A stretch of 14,799 bases of DNA from assembly GCA_937960715.1 (NCBI GenBank), contig CALGOO010000231.1, positions 1 to 14,799 of the forward strand, given 5' to 3'. The stretch's first letter is position 1; each line of letters opens with the position of its first letter. Of this stretch, positions 7,071 to 13,987 are shown one piece after another. The notes beneath the pieces were generated by a model that searched no databases, had not been told where the DNA came from, and saw only the letters and a list, made by a program, of their open reading frames with translations. A program made the position numbers and the translations under genes. The stretch is from an uncultured Candidatus Competibacteraceae bacterium. Lineage in GTDB: Bacteria > Pseudomonadota > Gammaproteobacteria > Competibacterales > Competibacteraceae.

Positions 7071-8272
7071 GCTGAAGTCTCTCCAAACAGGTCCGGTTGA
7101 CGTTCGTCCAATTCGGCCAGCACTGTCGGGTCGGGCGCCAATTGATTGAGCCGGAGCAGTTCCCCCGCCGAGAACAGATGATCCCGCAGGGCGCCCCGCG
7201 AGGCTTCGTCCAGCGGAGCCAGCCGGGTGACGCCGGCCTGGCCCACCACCGCGAGCAAGGTTTCGGCGGGCAAAGATGGATCGTCCAGCAGATCGGGACT
7301 GTGGCTGGTGACGATGACCTGGGTATGCTTGGAAGCGCGTTGCAGGGCATCGCGCAGCGCCGCCGAAGCGGCCGGATGCAGCGCGGTTTCCGGTTCCTCG
7401 ATGCCGATCAGCGAGGGGGAAAAATCCCGGTTCCCCTGAAACAGCGCCGTCAGCACGCCCAGCGTCCGCAAGGTGCCGTCCGACATGTTCTGGGCGAGAA
7501 AGCGCCAGGGGTGCTTGGAACCGGCCATGTCCTGCCGAAATTCCAGCGTCTCCATCGGCCCGATCTGCTTGCGTTCGACGCCGTGAATCATCGGCACCAC
7601 GATTTGCAGGTACTCCTGGATCACCGGCATCGCTTCCGGCGCGGTGCGCTCCAGGTGACCGATCACGCTGGCGATGTTCTCGCCCGCCGGTTTGAGGAGT
7701 CGCCCATCCTGGGGTTTTTGCAACTCGCGGATGAGTTTGGGGTTCAGGTTGTAGAAACCCATGGCCGTCAGTGCGTCGAATACCGGACGGAATACCGCCA
7801 GGCCGGAAGCGCTGGCCAAGGCCAATCGATCCGCCGTGACCGCCGGAAACGTCGTTTCGCTGCTGGCCTTTTCCTGACCGCGTTCCAGGCGGAAATACGG
7901 TCCCTGACCCATGCCGCCCAGCGCGCATTCCTCGGCTTGCACCTCGTAGCCGCCGCGCGACAAGGCGCCCACATTGAAGGCGTAGTAACCCATTTGGCCG
8001 TTGCGCAGCCGAAACTCCAGGCGGATGCCGAAATGGGTGGGATGGCCGCTGGAACGCCGCCGCACCTCGGACAGCCCGCCGCGTTCGTTGAGCGCGTTAT
8101 CGAGCGTGCCCGTCAGCGCGTCGCGGACTAGGTGCAGGGCGTCGAGAAAGTTGCTTTTACCGGAGCCGTTAGCGCCGACCAGATAGGTCAGCGGCCCCAG
8201 GCGCGCGTCGCAGGCGGCGATGCTCTTGTAGTTGCGCAGCACCACGCGAGTCAGGAAGATGGGAGAGGCCAT
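7067..8272 (-). CDS. AAA/ABC-type ATPase (SMC/OLD-like), defence-associated
   Basis: A 401-residue ATPase from ATG 8272. The protein starts as such ATPases usually do (IFLTRVVLRNYKSI). Walker A is GANGSGKS (residues 33-40), the ABC-like signature is MSDGT (263-267), Walker B is LIGIEEPE with catalytic Glu (about 288-295), and the switch histidine lies in TSHSP (322-326). The middle (about 60-255) is the family's variable insertion. The start at 8272 has GAGGAA eight bases upstream. An in-frame ATG at 8350, three bases after small ORF A, would add 26 residues but has no clear ribosome-binding site. The downstream DUF4276 gene overlaps by 4 nt. The ATPase plus TOPRIM arrangement parallels PARIS (AriA/AriB) and OLD-type systems, where the ATPase senses infection and controls a TOPRIM effector; this role is inferred. 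Confidence 0.85.
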   Translation of the reverse strand: MASPIFLTRVVLRNYKSIAACDARLGPLTYLVGANGSGKSNFLDALHLVRDALTGTLDNALNERGGLSEVRRRSSGHPTHFGIRLEFRLRNGQMGYYAFNVGALSRGGYEVQAEECALGGMGQGPYFRLERGQEKASSETTFPAVTADRLALASASGLAVFRPVFDALTAMGFYNLNPKLIRELQKPQDGRLLKPAGENIASVIGHLERTAPEAMPVIQEYLQIVVPMIHGVERKQIGPMETLEFRQDMAGSKHPWRFLAQNMSDGTLRTLGVLTALFQGNRDFSPSLIGIEEPETALHPAASAALRDALQRASKHTQVIVTSHSPDLLDDPSLPAETLLAVVGQAGVTRLAPLDEASRGALRDHLFSAGELLRLNQLAPDPTVLAELDERQPDLFGETSA

Positions 8273-8353
8273 GCCGTGGTTCCTCATGAAGCGTGGATTG
8301 TCGACTGGATGCTTGCTCTGGTCGAAAGGGCGGAGATGCGTCTTTTCCATCGA

Positions 8354-8449
8354 TCAAGCCAGTTCATCGCGTTCCAGCGCATCCCACGCCGCCAGTACCA
8401 GCCGCTGGGTGCGGTACTCGCCGAACTCGTTTCCTTTGTTGTTGTTCAA
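8354..8449 (-). CDS. Small ORF A (31 aa) between nitrilase and ATPase genes, related to small ORF B
   Basis: A 31-residue frame starting with TTG, which overlaps the nitrilase TGA stop by 4 nt (TTGA) and ends three bases before a possible ATPase ATG. The peptide begins LNNNKGNEFGEYRTQRL and ends RTQRLVLAAWDALERDELA. The same motif, RTQRL-x2-(A)AW-x2-LER-x2-L, ends small ORF B just upstream of the RT gene. Its conservation in two places in one operon, despite clear DNA divergence, argues that it is translated, either as a separate micro-protein or as a C-terminal tail of the nitrilase by frameshifting. I do not recognise a family. Confidence 0.4.
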   Translation of the reverse strand: MNNNKGNEFGEYRTQRLVLAAWDALERDELA

Positions 8450-9564
8450 TACAGTGGCCGGCCCTTGTATCCAGCAGGTGGGGTTTTCAAATCCCGTGCT
8501 GGTTTTGGTTTCGCAATTAATTTGAATGGCGTGGGGTCAATCTCGAACACGCTGACCGCAACTTGATTGTTTCCGTGGATGTGGGCAATAAGTCGCTCGT
8601 GTTTTAGCAGCGGTACTTGCGCGGTAGAGCCCCCAAACTCGCCCATATTCGCCAGCACCACCGGTTGGTACATGTGGAAGTGAAGTGCGGCGACCATGTT
8701 ATCGAATGTTTGAACATCTTGATTGAGCGCGGCAACCAGAAAAATATCCGAGCGCTCCCGCAAGTCAGCAACCAGCGCCAGGTCCGTCGCATCGTAGCAA
8801 ATCGCTCCTGCCACGCGCGTCGGCGTACCTACACCAATCGGGAATTCGACCAACACTTGATGTGGTCGGTAACTTTTCACACCCATCTTTTCTTCAGGCT
8901 TCGTTAGGTGCTTCTTGCCTTGCCAGGCATACTGAAATGTTCTGCCGCCTGGGGTTTCTGTCCGGATCAACCAAAGCGCCTGATTGATTGGGGTTAAATG
9001 TTTCGGTGAGTCAATGAAAGTCAAGCCGGCAAAAATTGTGGCCTTCACCTTGTCCGAAAGGACACGGAGATGGAAGACATGTTCGGGATGGACGGATAGT
9101 TCCGGAAACAGGATCAAGTCGACTAACGGCTCGATACGATTATTCCCTTCATCTCTCGAATACTGCGCAGTAGCCCATGTGCGCAGCTTCTGGTAGGTTA
9201 ACCGGCACACCTCGGCAAGATGGCGGCGATGTTGCGCCATCAGCTTCTTGGTCCAACGGCACGGCTCCTTGTCATTAAACTGATCCCGACGGGGGAGCAT
9301 CGGTTGAACGACCGCGATGCGTATCGGTCTCTCAGCCAGTTCTCGATTTTCTTGCGTTTGCACGACATACATCGGCGCACCAGACCGCTTACCGTACAGA
9401 AGCCGTTGTTCGGCAATGCGGTCGTGAATCGCCTCCAGAAGTTCCACCTTAGTCTTTGCGCTGGCCAACTTGGCAGCGCTCGCACCCTTAGATGTCGATG
9501 CCAGGCCATCGTAGCAGCACCGATAGCAGGCTCGAAAGCCATGAGGAAACTGGCGCCGGTTCAT
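8446..9564 (-). CDS. Nitrilase-superfamily (C-N hydrolase) protein partnered with the reverse transcriptase
   Basis: A 372-residue protein. After about 80 residues of linker-like sequence the C-N hydrolase fold starts at IRIAVVQPML. All three catalytic residues are present: Glu in LILFPELSV (E155), Lys in WQGKKHLTKPEE (K217) and Cys in AGAICYDATD (C256). DIFLVAALNQD and PVVLANMGEFGGS follow as in the family. Lower GC and a different style from the thi genes suggest acquisition. The ATG at 9564, with AAGGGG eight bases before it, lies inside the 3' end of the RT gene, giving a 77-nt overlap in the +1 frame. In DRT1 (UG1) a nitrilase domain is fused to the C-terminus of the RT, so this looks like a split version. 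Amidase or nitrilase substrates are unknown. Confidence 0.8.
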   Translation of the reverse strand: MNRRQFPHGFRACYRCCYDGLASTSKGASAAKLASAKTKVELLEAIHDRIAEQRLLYGKRSGAPMYVVQTQENRELAERPIRIAVVQPMLPRRDQFNDKEPCRWTKKLMAQHRRHLAEVCRLTYQKLRTWATAQYSRDEGNNRIEPLVDLILFPELSVHPEHVFHLRVLSDKVKATIFAGLTFIDSPKHLTPINQALWLIRTETPGGRTFQYAWQGKKHLTKPEEKMGVKSYRPHQVLVEFPIGVGTPTRVAGAICYDATDLALVADLRERSDIFLVAALNQDVQTFDNMVAALHFHMYQPVVLANMGEFGGSTAQVPLLKHERLIAHIHGNNQVAVSVFEIDPTPFKLIAKPKPARDLKTPPAGYKGRPLY

Positions 9565-12370
9565 CCAGCAAGCCCCTTGCGGTGTTTAGCAATCCAAACC
9601 GTCGCTTGAACCAGGTGGAACGTAACCCGGTGTATCGCGACACCTCTTCGGTCACAAGATACCGGCCTGCGGTGAAATCGAACTCGCCCGTGATGCATGA
9701 GCGCAGGATTCTGCCCAAGCCATAGAGCCATGCTGATTGTTCATCTACCCACGCAGGGTTCTTGTAAAGCGGGTCGGCCTCCGCGCCCGGCTGGAACTGG
9801 ATGTTGAGGAAATCCGCTTCATCTGGAAGCGATTGAATCCGCGCCCAGTCCTTACAGCGAATCTCAATTTTACCGACATGCAGTCCGGCTTCCAAGACTG
9901 CTTCGATATTCGGAGCACCGAGCAACGCCTTAGCCAAGGCGAGCAATGCGTTTTCCTGCGCGAAGGGATTGAACCGATCAGAGATCACGCAATGCAGGGG
10001 TATGGAGGTGTCGTTAATCAAACGGAGCGCTCTTCTGCTCGGCGTAGCGTGCAGGCTCATCAATGAGGAAGGGACGAATTGCTTCCAACTGGCCGCCCTA
10101 CCCGAGCGTGTCTTCAGGGCGAGAAGCATCAGATCGGGTCGATTCAGGGCAACAGTGAGCACACAACGCTTGGCGACTTCTGGTTCCTTTGTGCTGCGCA
10201 AGCTTTCAACCAACCAGGCCGCGAACCGGTCTGGATCGGGGGCAAGTTGCTGGCCGACGAGTGAAAGTGGAAGCGTCTTCTCCAGCTCGGAATCCTTGCA
10301 CGGGAAATACAGCAGGGACTGATGTAGTCTACGGTAGCTCTCCAGGGCATCCTCCCCAGCAGCCGCCACCGAGTGATCGCCAACGGATGCTAGAAACAGA
10401 AGGGCTTGCTGCTTGAGATACCAACGTGATTGGTTTCGCTCCAGCAGGATTCTCCGAGCGAATGCGGCGAGTTCCTGCCGGTACTTCCCAATTTCGATTG
10501 CATCCGGGTATTCGGCATCGTCCCGGTAACCGGTTTCCATGGCGCCGGCTCTTAGCAAGTCAGCGGCGACATACTCGGCAACCAGTATCTCCCGCCGTGC
10601 GGTTACATCGTCCTCATACTCAGCAGCCAGTAACTCCTGCGCGGTTAGATCGTCCTCTATTGCTGGCAGCAAATAGAGCTTGCATTGCAGCGCATCCAGT
10701 ACCGGTCCCAGCAGCCTTGGGTGCGGAAACAGGTCTAACCCAACCCGAAGCAATAAGGCCAAGGCTGGGTTGTCCGCCCAACACTTGATCAATTTGCGTG
10801 CGGTGGCCTCGAACTCATGACTGAACGCCATACCCGCATTCGCTTCGTCGTTGACCGCGTCGCCCCAATCCGGCGTACCTTCCGTATCCGTCATGGCGAG
10901 GCGCATCCGGAGCGCCGAAGCGATGCGCGTTGCGACGAACCGTTTGACTGTATCATCGCGCACGTCCGTGTTCGGTACGGCGATATTGGCCAGTTGTAAA
11001 GGTGATGTCTTGCGAGACTGAGGATATTCCAACTGTTCGGACATCCACAGCAAACCGTCAAGCCCTCCGGCGGCCTGTGTGAGTGAATCGAGATCAAAGG
11101 TTCCACTGATCGCCTCCTGAAGCATTTCCATCAAGGTGGACAGGTTGCTTTGCGCTGAGGTAGACCGATACGGGGTCGCCGTCATCTTGTCCCCATTTAG
11201 CGTAAGCGCCTTGTCGGCACCAATCGCTTCGCAGTGCTTTTGGAGAAGTTTTGACACAAAATCCTGAATGGCGGCCAGTACTCCTACATCGTCTTGCGAT
11301 CCGGCTTCGACCACCAATCGAATATCATCCACGTAGCGGCAGTAGTCCCGGATGCGAAATCCTGCCGCTGAATCATCCGCTTTGATGGCTGCGTCAAGCA
11401 GGCGGTCAAAGCCCACCATGTAGGCATTCGCGAAGAAGCCGGAGGCAATCAACCCTTGAGGTAGGCCCATCGGCAGCAAATCAGTATCGTTCATAAGTGG
11501 CGCAAGGTCCTGATCCTCCATCCGCCATGTCCAGCAGAACACTTGCCCCGTCTTACGCCAGAAATCCTCGTCGGCATGAAATTCCTCGGGCAACCCAAAA
11601 TCCTTGGCGAACTCACCGTACAGCATCTGCAATTGCCTGATCAGAGCCGAGCGGTCGATGCAGTCAAAGAAGGATTTGATGTCCAGGGAGACAATATAAA
11701 GCTCGCGCCCCGCGGCCAGCCGAGCCGATAAATCGGCGCAAACGCCGTGCGGGCGGCCCAGAAAGGTGCGGTAATCCTGAAAGTATTGACTGTAGGTGTG
11801 GGAGTTGCCCCAGCTAAAGAATGCCCTTGAGCGGGGACGGGTGCTCGAATCCCAGCGGCAATGCAGCCGGTTGCCGTAACTGAAAACGCCTTGTTGCTGT
11901 GCCTTGAGCCCGTTGCGCTCCGAGGTATCACCTTGAGCGGATTCCACCGCATCGGCCAAACATAGCATGATGGCCGTCGCTAATGACTGATCCCGAATGG
12001 ATAGATGAGCCAGGGGTCTGAGTTTCTGTATACGTTCTCCTTGCTGATTTTCGGCGACACCCCAAGCCTCAAACCTCTCACCGCCATCTTTGCCGGGCAG
12101 GTTGGGAAAATCCCACTGAGCGTTCTTCGGTGCTGGAACCAACATCATAGGCTCGGGCGCAAATACATCGCTCGCTATCACGGCCGCCCACTCAGCAAGA
12201 CGTCGTTCAAGGTCGATCACCGAACAATCCAGTTCAAGCACATCTGCGTACCAATTGTGCCTGCGGATATAGGCGTGCGCTTTTTTCCATGCCTGCGCCA
12301 ACACCACCGCATCGGTTAGAAATTCGCCTCGCGGAGCAAGCTGTTGATATTTGATTTGGATGATGCTCAT
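9488..12370 (-). CDS. Defence-associated reverse transcriptase (Abi/UG type, UG1/DRT1-like without fused nitrilase)
   Basis: A 960-residue protein. The RT core spans roughly residues 110-420: LRPLAHLSIRDQSLATAIM, motif A YIVSLDIKSFFD (catalytic D230), motif B LLPMGLPQGLIASGFFAN (302-306 GLPQG), motif C CRYVDDIRLVV (YVDD 346-349) and motif D-like LTLNGDK (389-395). The catalytic aspartates are intact. The following 540 residues are Leu/Ala-rich and probably alpha-helical, with no domain I recognise, as in many UG RTs. There is no maturase X or endonuclease domain and no retron-like 300-residue size, so group II intron and retron RTs are unlikely. The ATG at 12370 overlaps the TGA of small ORF B (ATGA) and has GAGGTG ten bases upstream. 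The nitrilase frame begins inside its last 77 bases. Defence against phage is inferred from family and neighbours. Confidence 0.85.
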   Translation of the reverse strand: MSIIQIKYQQLAPRGEFLTDAVVLAQAWKKAHAYIRRHNWYADVLELDCSVIDLERRLAEWAAVIASDVFAPEPMMLVPAPKNAQWDFPNLPGKDGGERFEAWGVAENQQGERIQKLRPLAHLSIRDQSLATAIMLCLADAVESAQGDTSERNGLKAQQQGVFSYGNRLHCRWDSSTRPRSRAFFSWGNSHTYSQYFQDYRTFLGRPHGVCADLSARLAAGRELYIVSLDIKSFFDCIDRSALIRQLQMLYGEFAKDFGLPEEFHADEDFWRKTGQVFCWTWRMEDQDLAPLMNDTDLLPMGLPQGLIASGFFANAYMVGFDRLLDAAIKADDSAAGFRIRDYCRYVDDIRLVVEAGSQDDVGVLAAIQDFVSKLLQKHCEAIGADKALTLNGDKMTATPYRSTSAQSNLSTLMEMLQEAISGTFDLDSLTQAAGGLDGLLWMSEQLEYPQSRKTSPLQLANIAVPNTDVRDDTVKRFVATRIASALRMRLAMTDTEGTPDWGDAVNDEANAGMAFSHEFEATARKLIKCWADNPALALLLRVGLDLFPHPRLLGPVLDALQCKLYLLPAIEDDLTAQELLAAEYEDDVTARREILVAEYVAADLLRAGAMETGYRDDAEYPDAIEIGKYRQELAAFARRILLERNQSRWYLKQQALLFLASVGDHSVAAAGEDALESYRRLHQSLLYFPCKDSELEKTLPLSLVGQQLAPDPDRFAAWLVESLRSTKEPEVAKRCVLTVALNRPDLMLLALKTRSGRAASWKQFVPSSLMSLHATPSRRALRLINDTSIPLHCVISDRFNPFAQENALLALAKALLGAPNIEAVLEAGLHVGKIEIRCKDWARIQSLPDEADFLNIQFQPGAEADPLYKNPAWVDEQSAWLYGLGRILRSCITGEFDFTAGRYLVTEEVSRYTGLRSTWFKRRFGLLNTARGLLDEPAPVSSWLSSLLSVLLRWPGIDI

Positions 12371-12522
12371 ACCACCAAATCACCTCGTTCCAATGTATTC
12401 CACGCCACCGCCAGCCGTTGGGTACGATTCTTTTTCGTCGTTGTTTTCGAACATAAGGCATGAGGAAGCTGTCGGGCGGGCAATCTTTGCCCGTGATGGA
12501 TGCGGGATCGAGGGTGTGGCAT
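12367..12522 (-). CDS. Small ORF B directly upstream of the RT gene, related to small ORF A; possibly frameshifted
   Basis: A short frame, 51 residues if it starts at ATG 12522. It ends KKNRTQRLAVAWNTLERGDLVV and its TGA overlaps the RT start codon (ATGA). The end matches small ORF A in RTQRL, AW, LER and a final Leu. Upstream of RTQRL the read frame gives an Arg/Pro/His-rich stretch that does not look like ORF A. In the neighbouring frame, ATG 12454 gives MFENNDEKE, which aligns well with the LNNNKGNE start of ORF A, so a single-base frameshift near 12427 may have split the gene. The start is therefore uncertain. The function is unknown. Confidence 0.35.
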   Translation of the reverse strand: MPHPRSRIHHGQRLPARQLPHALCSKTTTKKNRTQRLAVAWNTLERGDLVV

Positions 12523-12617
12523 GGGTCTTCGCGGTTGAGACCGTAGAGATAGGCTTAAGCTCAATTATTCGTGGATAAACATGTGGGAAACGTACCACAA
12601 AATGACGAGCGGGTACC

Positions 12618-12648
12618 ATTGTACCAAGGTGAGATCGCCCCGTGGCAA
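12618..12648 (-). promoter_or_regulatory. Extended -10 promoter candidate for the RT operon
   Basis: On the minus strand TGGTACAAT is an extended -10 element (TG-N-TACAAT, hexamer at 12623-12618, five of six consensus bases). TTGCCA (12648-12643, five of six) lies 19 bases upstream, slightly far, which an extended -10 tolerates. The inverted repeat GGTAC-CATT-GTACC (12612-12625) covers the -10 element and could be an operator. Confidence 0.45.
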
Positions 12649-12779
12649 ACCCTCCGACATCCAAATCCATGTCAGGCACCTTGCGTCGGCGGGCTTTGTC
12701 GCGCGGCGTAGTCGGCTAGCTCGACGCTCTCGGAACAGGACCGCTTGGCGTCGTGAACCTGCTGGGGGAGTAGCCATCA

Positions 12780-12807
12780 CCGCCTTTCCATGGCATCCGC
12801 AAGGCGG
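12780..12807 (-). terminator. Hairpin just after nnrS, possible weak terminator
   Basis: CCGCCTT and AAGGCGG form a 7-bp stem around a 14-nt loop, starting two bases after the nnrS stop. No run of U follows, so it may protect the 3' end or act with Rho rather than terminate by itself. Confidence 0.3.
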
Positions 12808-12808
12808 G

Positions 12809-13987
12809 CTAGCCAAACTGGCCGTCGATCCTCGGTTTAACCAACATGGGGAAATAAGTGATGATGAAGATCGAAAACGCCGCAATCCATAAAATCTGGG
12901 AAGCCGCTACCCAGATGACATAGTGGCTTTCGGCGATCAACGGCGCTATCACTCTGACCGCAGCCCCGGCGATGAGGATAACCAGAGTGACGATAACTGT
13001 CTTTGGGGGATTTTGTACGTTCCTTCCCGTGTGGCCGAGTGTGACCCGCGCCATCATGCTCAGGATGACGAGACCAATGCCGCCGACGCTGAAGGCATGG
13101 AGCACGACGATATTGGGCAGATTCAGGAAAGCGTTCAGCGCCAACAGGAAAAAGCCGAGATTGATCCACATGAAAGAGAGGAACAAGCTCCATAAAAGCG
13201 GCTTTCTCCAAATCCCGCTGGTATGCCAGCCCACCAGTCGGGCGGAGTTGGCACCCAACAAGCCCATTGCCGTCAGTGCGACCACCCATGAATTGCGAGC
13301 CACGACTTCCGCAATCAGAAAAGCCACATACAATACGATGATCGCCACATCCAGCCGCTTTGAGTTAAAAAGTTTGATCGGATAGCCGACGCCGACCTCG
13401 ATGAAAAACGGGATGACCCGCCTGCCCATGAAAAGAATCAGTCCAATGATCAAAAATAACCCGCCTTGGATGCCAAAAAATATACCCTGCTCGACAAATC
13501 CAGCCGCTCCAAGATAGAAACAGCCATTGGCGACCGTCAACAGCGCCAGAATGGCTATAATTCCCAGTTGCCTCCATTGCTTGACCTTCACAATTGGATG
13601 AAGAATCGCAGCGATCAGGCACAGCGCGAACAGCAGGTCGAAAAGCCCGGCAACAAAAATCCATGGCGTCCCGAACAAAAACAGGATTCTTGGCAATGCC
13701 CATAAAGCGAACAATCCCAACAAACCAAATCCGTACATCGTTTGCACACCCGTCCAATTTTTGACGGCGGTCAACAAAAATCCGGCAATGACCGCCATCG
13801 CAAACCCATAAATCATTTCGTGGGCGTGCCACTGGAAAGAAGAAATACGGGTAATCGGCAATGGGAGTTGAAAAACGTAAACGCCCATCCAGAGCACCAT
13901 CGAAACGATGGCGAAAATGGCCGCGCCCAGAAAAAATGGCCTGAATCCCAGATTCAGCACGGCGAGTTTTGGCACTGGCTTAGCCAT
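12809..13987 (-). CDS. nnrS: NnrS family membrane protein
   Basis: A 392-residue polytopic inner-membrane protein with about twelve hydrophobic segments. NnrS family marks include the N-terminal LNLGFRPFFLGAAIFAI, FQWHAHEMIYGFAMAVIAGFLLTAVKNWTG with the conserved HAHE and KNWTG, MGRRVIPFF, ARLVGWHT, LHAFSVGGIGLVILSMMARVTLGHTGR and a C-terminal membrane pair. NnrS is a haem- and copper-containing protein linked to nitric oxide metabolism and nitrosative-stress resistance in denitrifiers. The ATG at 13987 is preferred over TTG at 13990: it overlaps the nirS stop by one base (TGATG) with GAGGGG about ten bases upstream. Co-transcription with nirS is therefore likely. Its codons look more AT-rich than those of nirS. 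Confidence 0.9.
   Translation of the reverse strand: MAKPVPKLAVLNLGFRPFFLGAAIFAIVSMVLWMGVYVFQLPLPITRISSFQWHAHEMIYGFAMAVIAGFLLTAVKNWTGVQTMYGFGLLGLFALWALPRILFLFGTPWIFVAGLFDLLFALCLIAAILHPIVKVKQWRQLGIIAILALLTVANGCFYLGAAGFVEQGIFFGIQGGLFLIIGLILFMGRRVIPFFIEVGVGYPIKLFNSKRLDVAIIVLYVAFLIAEVVARNSWVVALTAMGLLGANSARLVGWHTSGIWRKPLLWSLFLSFMWINLGFFLLALNAFLNLPNIVVLHAFSVGGIGLVILSMMARVTLGHTGRNVQNPPKTVIVTLVILIAGAAVRVIAPLIAESHYVIWVAASQILWIAAFSIFIITYFPMLVKPRIDGQFG

Larger units (their letters stand above)
12371..12808. other. 438-bp leader/intergenic region between nnrS and the RT gene
   Basis: Apart from small ORF B at its RT-proximal end and the promoter and hairpin listed separately, I see no convincing gene here. 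Several open frames exist on both strands (up to about 100 codons) but lack family resemblance and ribosome-binding sites. From the candidate promoter to the RT ATG there would be a leader of about 240 nt. That is long enough for a structured or non-coding RNA, as known for some defence RTs, but no fold was established by eye. Confidence 0.5.

Noticed and set aside
6486..7928. A 480-codon open frame running from inside the ATPase gene into the TOPRIM gene
   Set aside because: The first 286 codons are a low-complexity shadow of the ATPase; real DUF4276 sequence starts at GTG 7070, coupled to the ATPase stop.
7097..8131. A 344-codon open frame on the + strand opposite the ATPase gene
   Set aside because: Composition is typical of an antisense shadow in GC-rich DNA, with no family resemblance and a strong gene opposite.
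9488..12370. Group II intron or retron RT
   Set aside because: No maturase or HNH domain, far too long for a retron RT, and a nitrilase gene follows; the UG/defence type fits better.
12690..12770. Possible tRNA-like or attachment site in a GC-rich stretch with GTCGGCTAGCTCGAC
   Set aside because: No cloverleaf, T-loop or anticodon stem could be formed, and no integrase gene is nearby.
12565..12885. Short frames between nnrS and the RT leader as possible genes
   Set aside because: Arg/Ser-rich or unstructured translations without ribosome-binding sites, overlapping the nnrS end or the promoter candidate.
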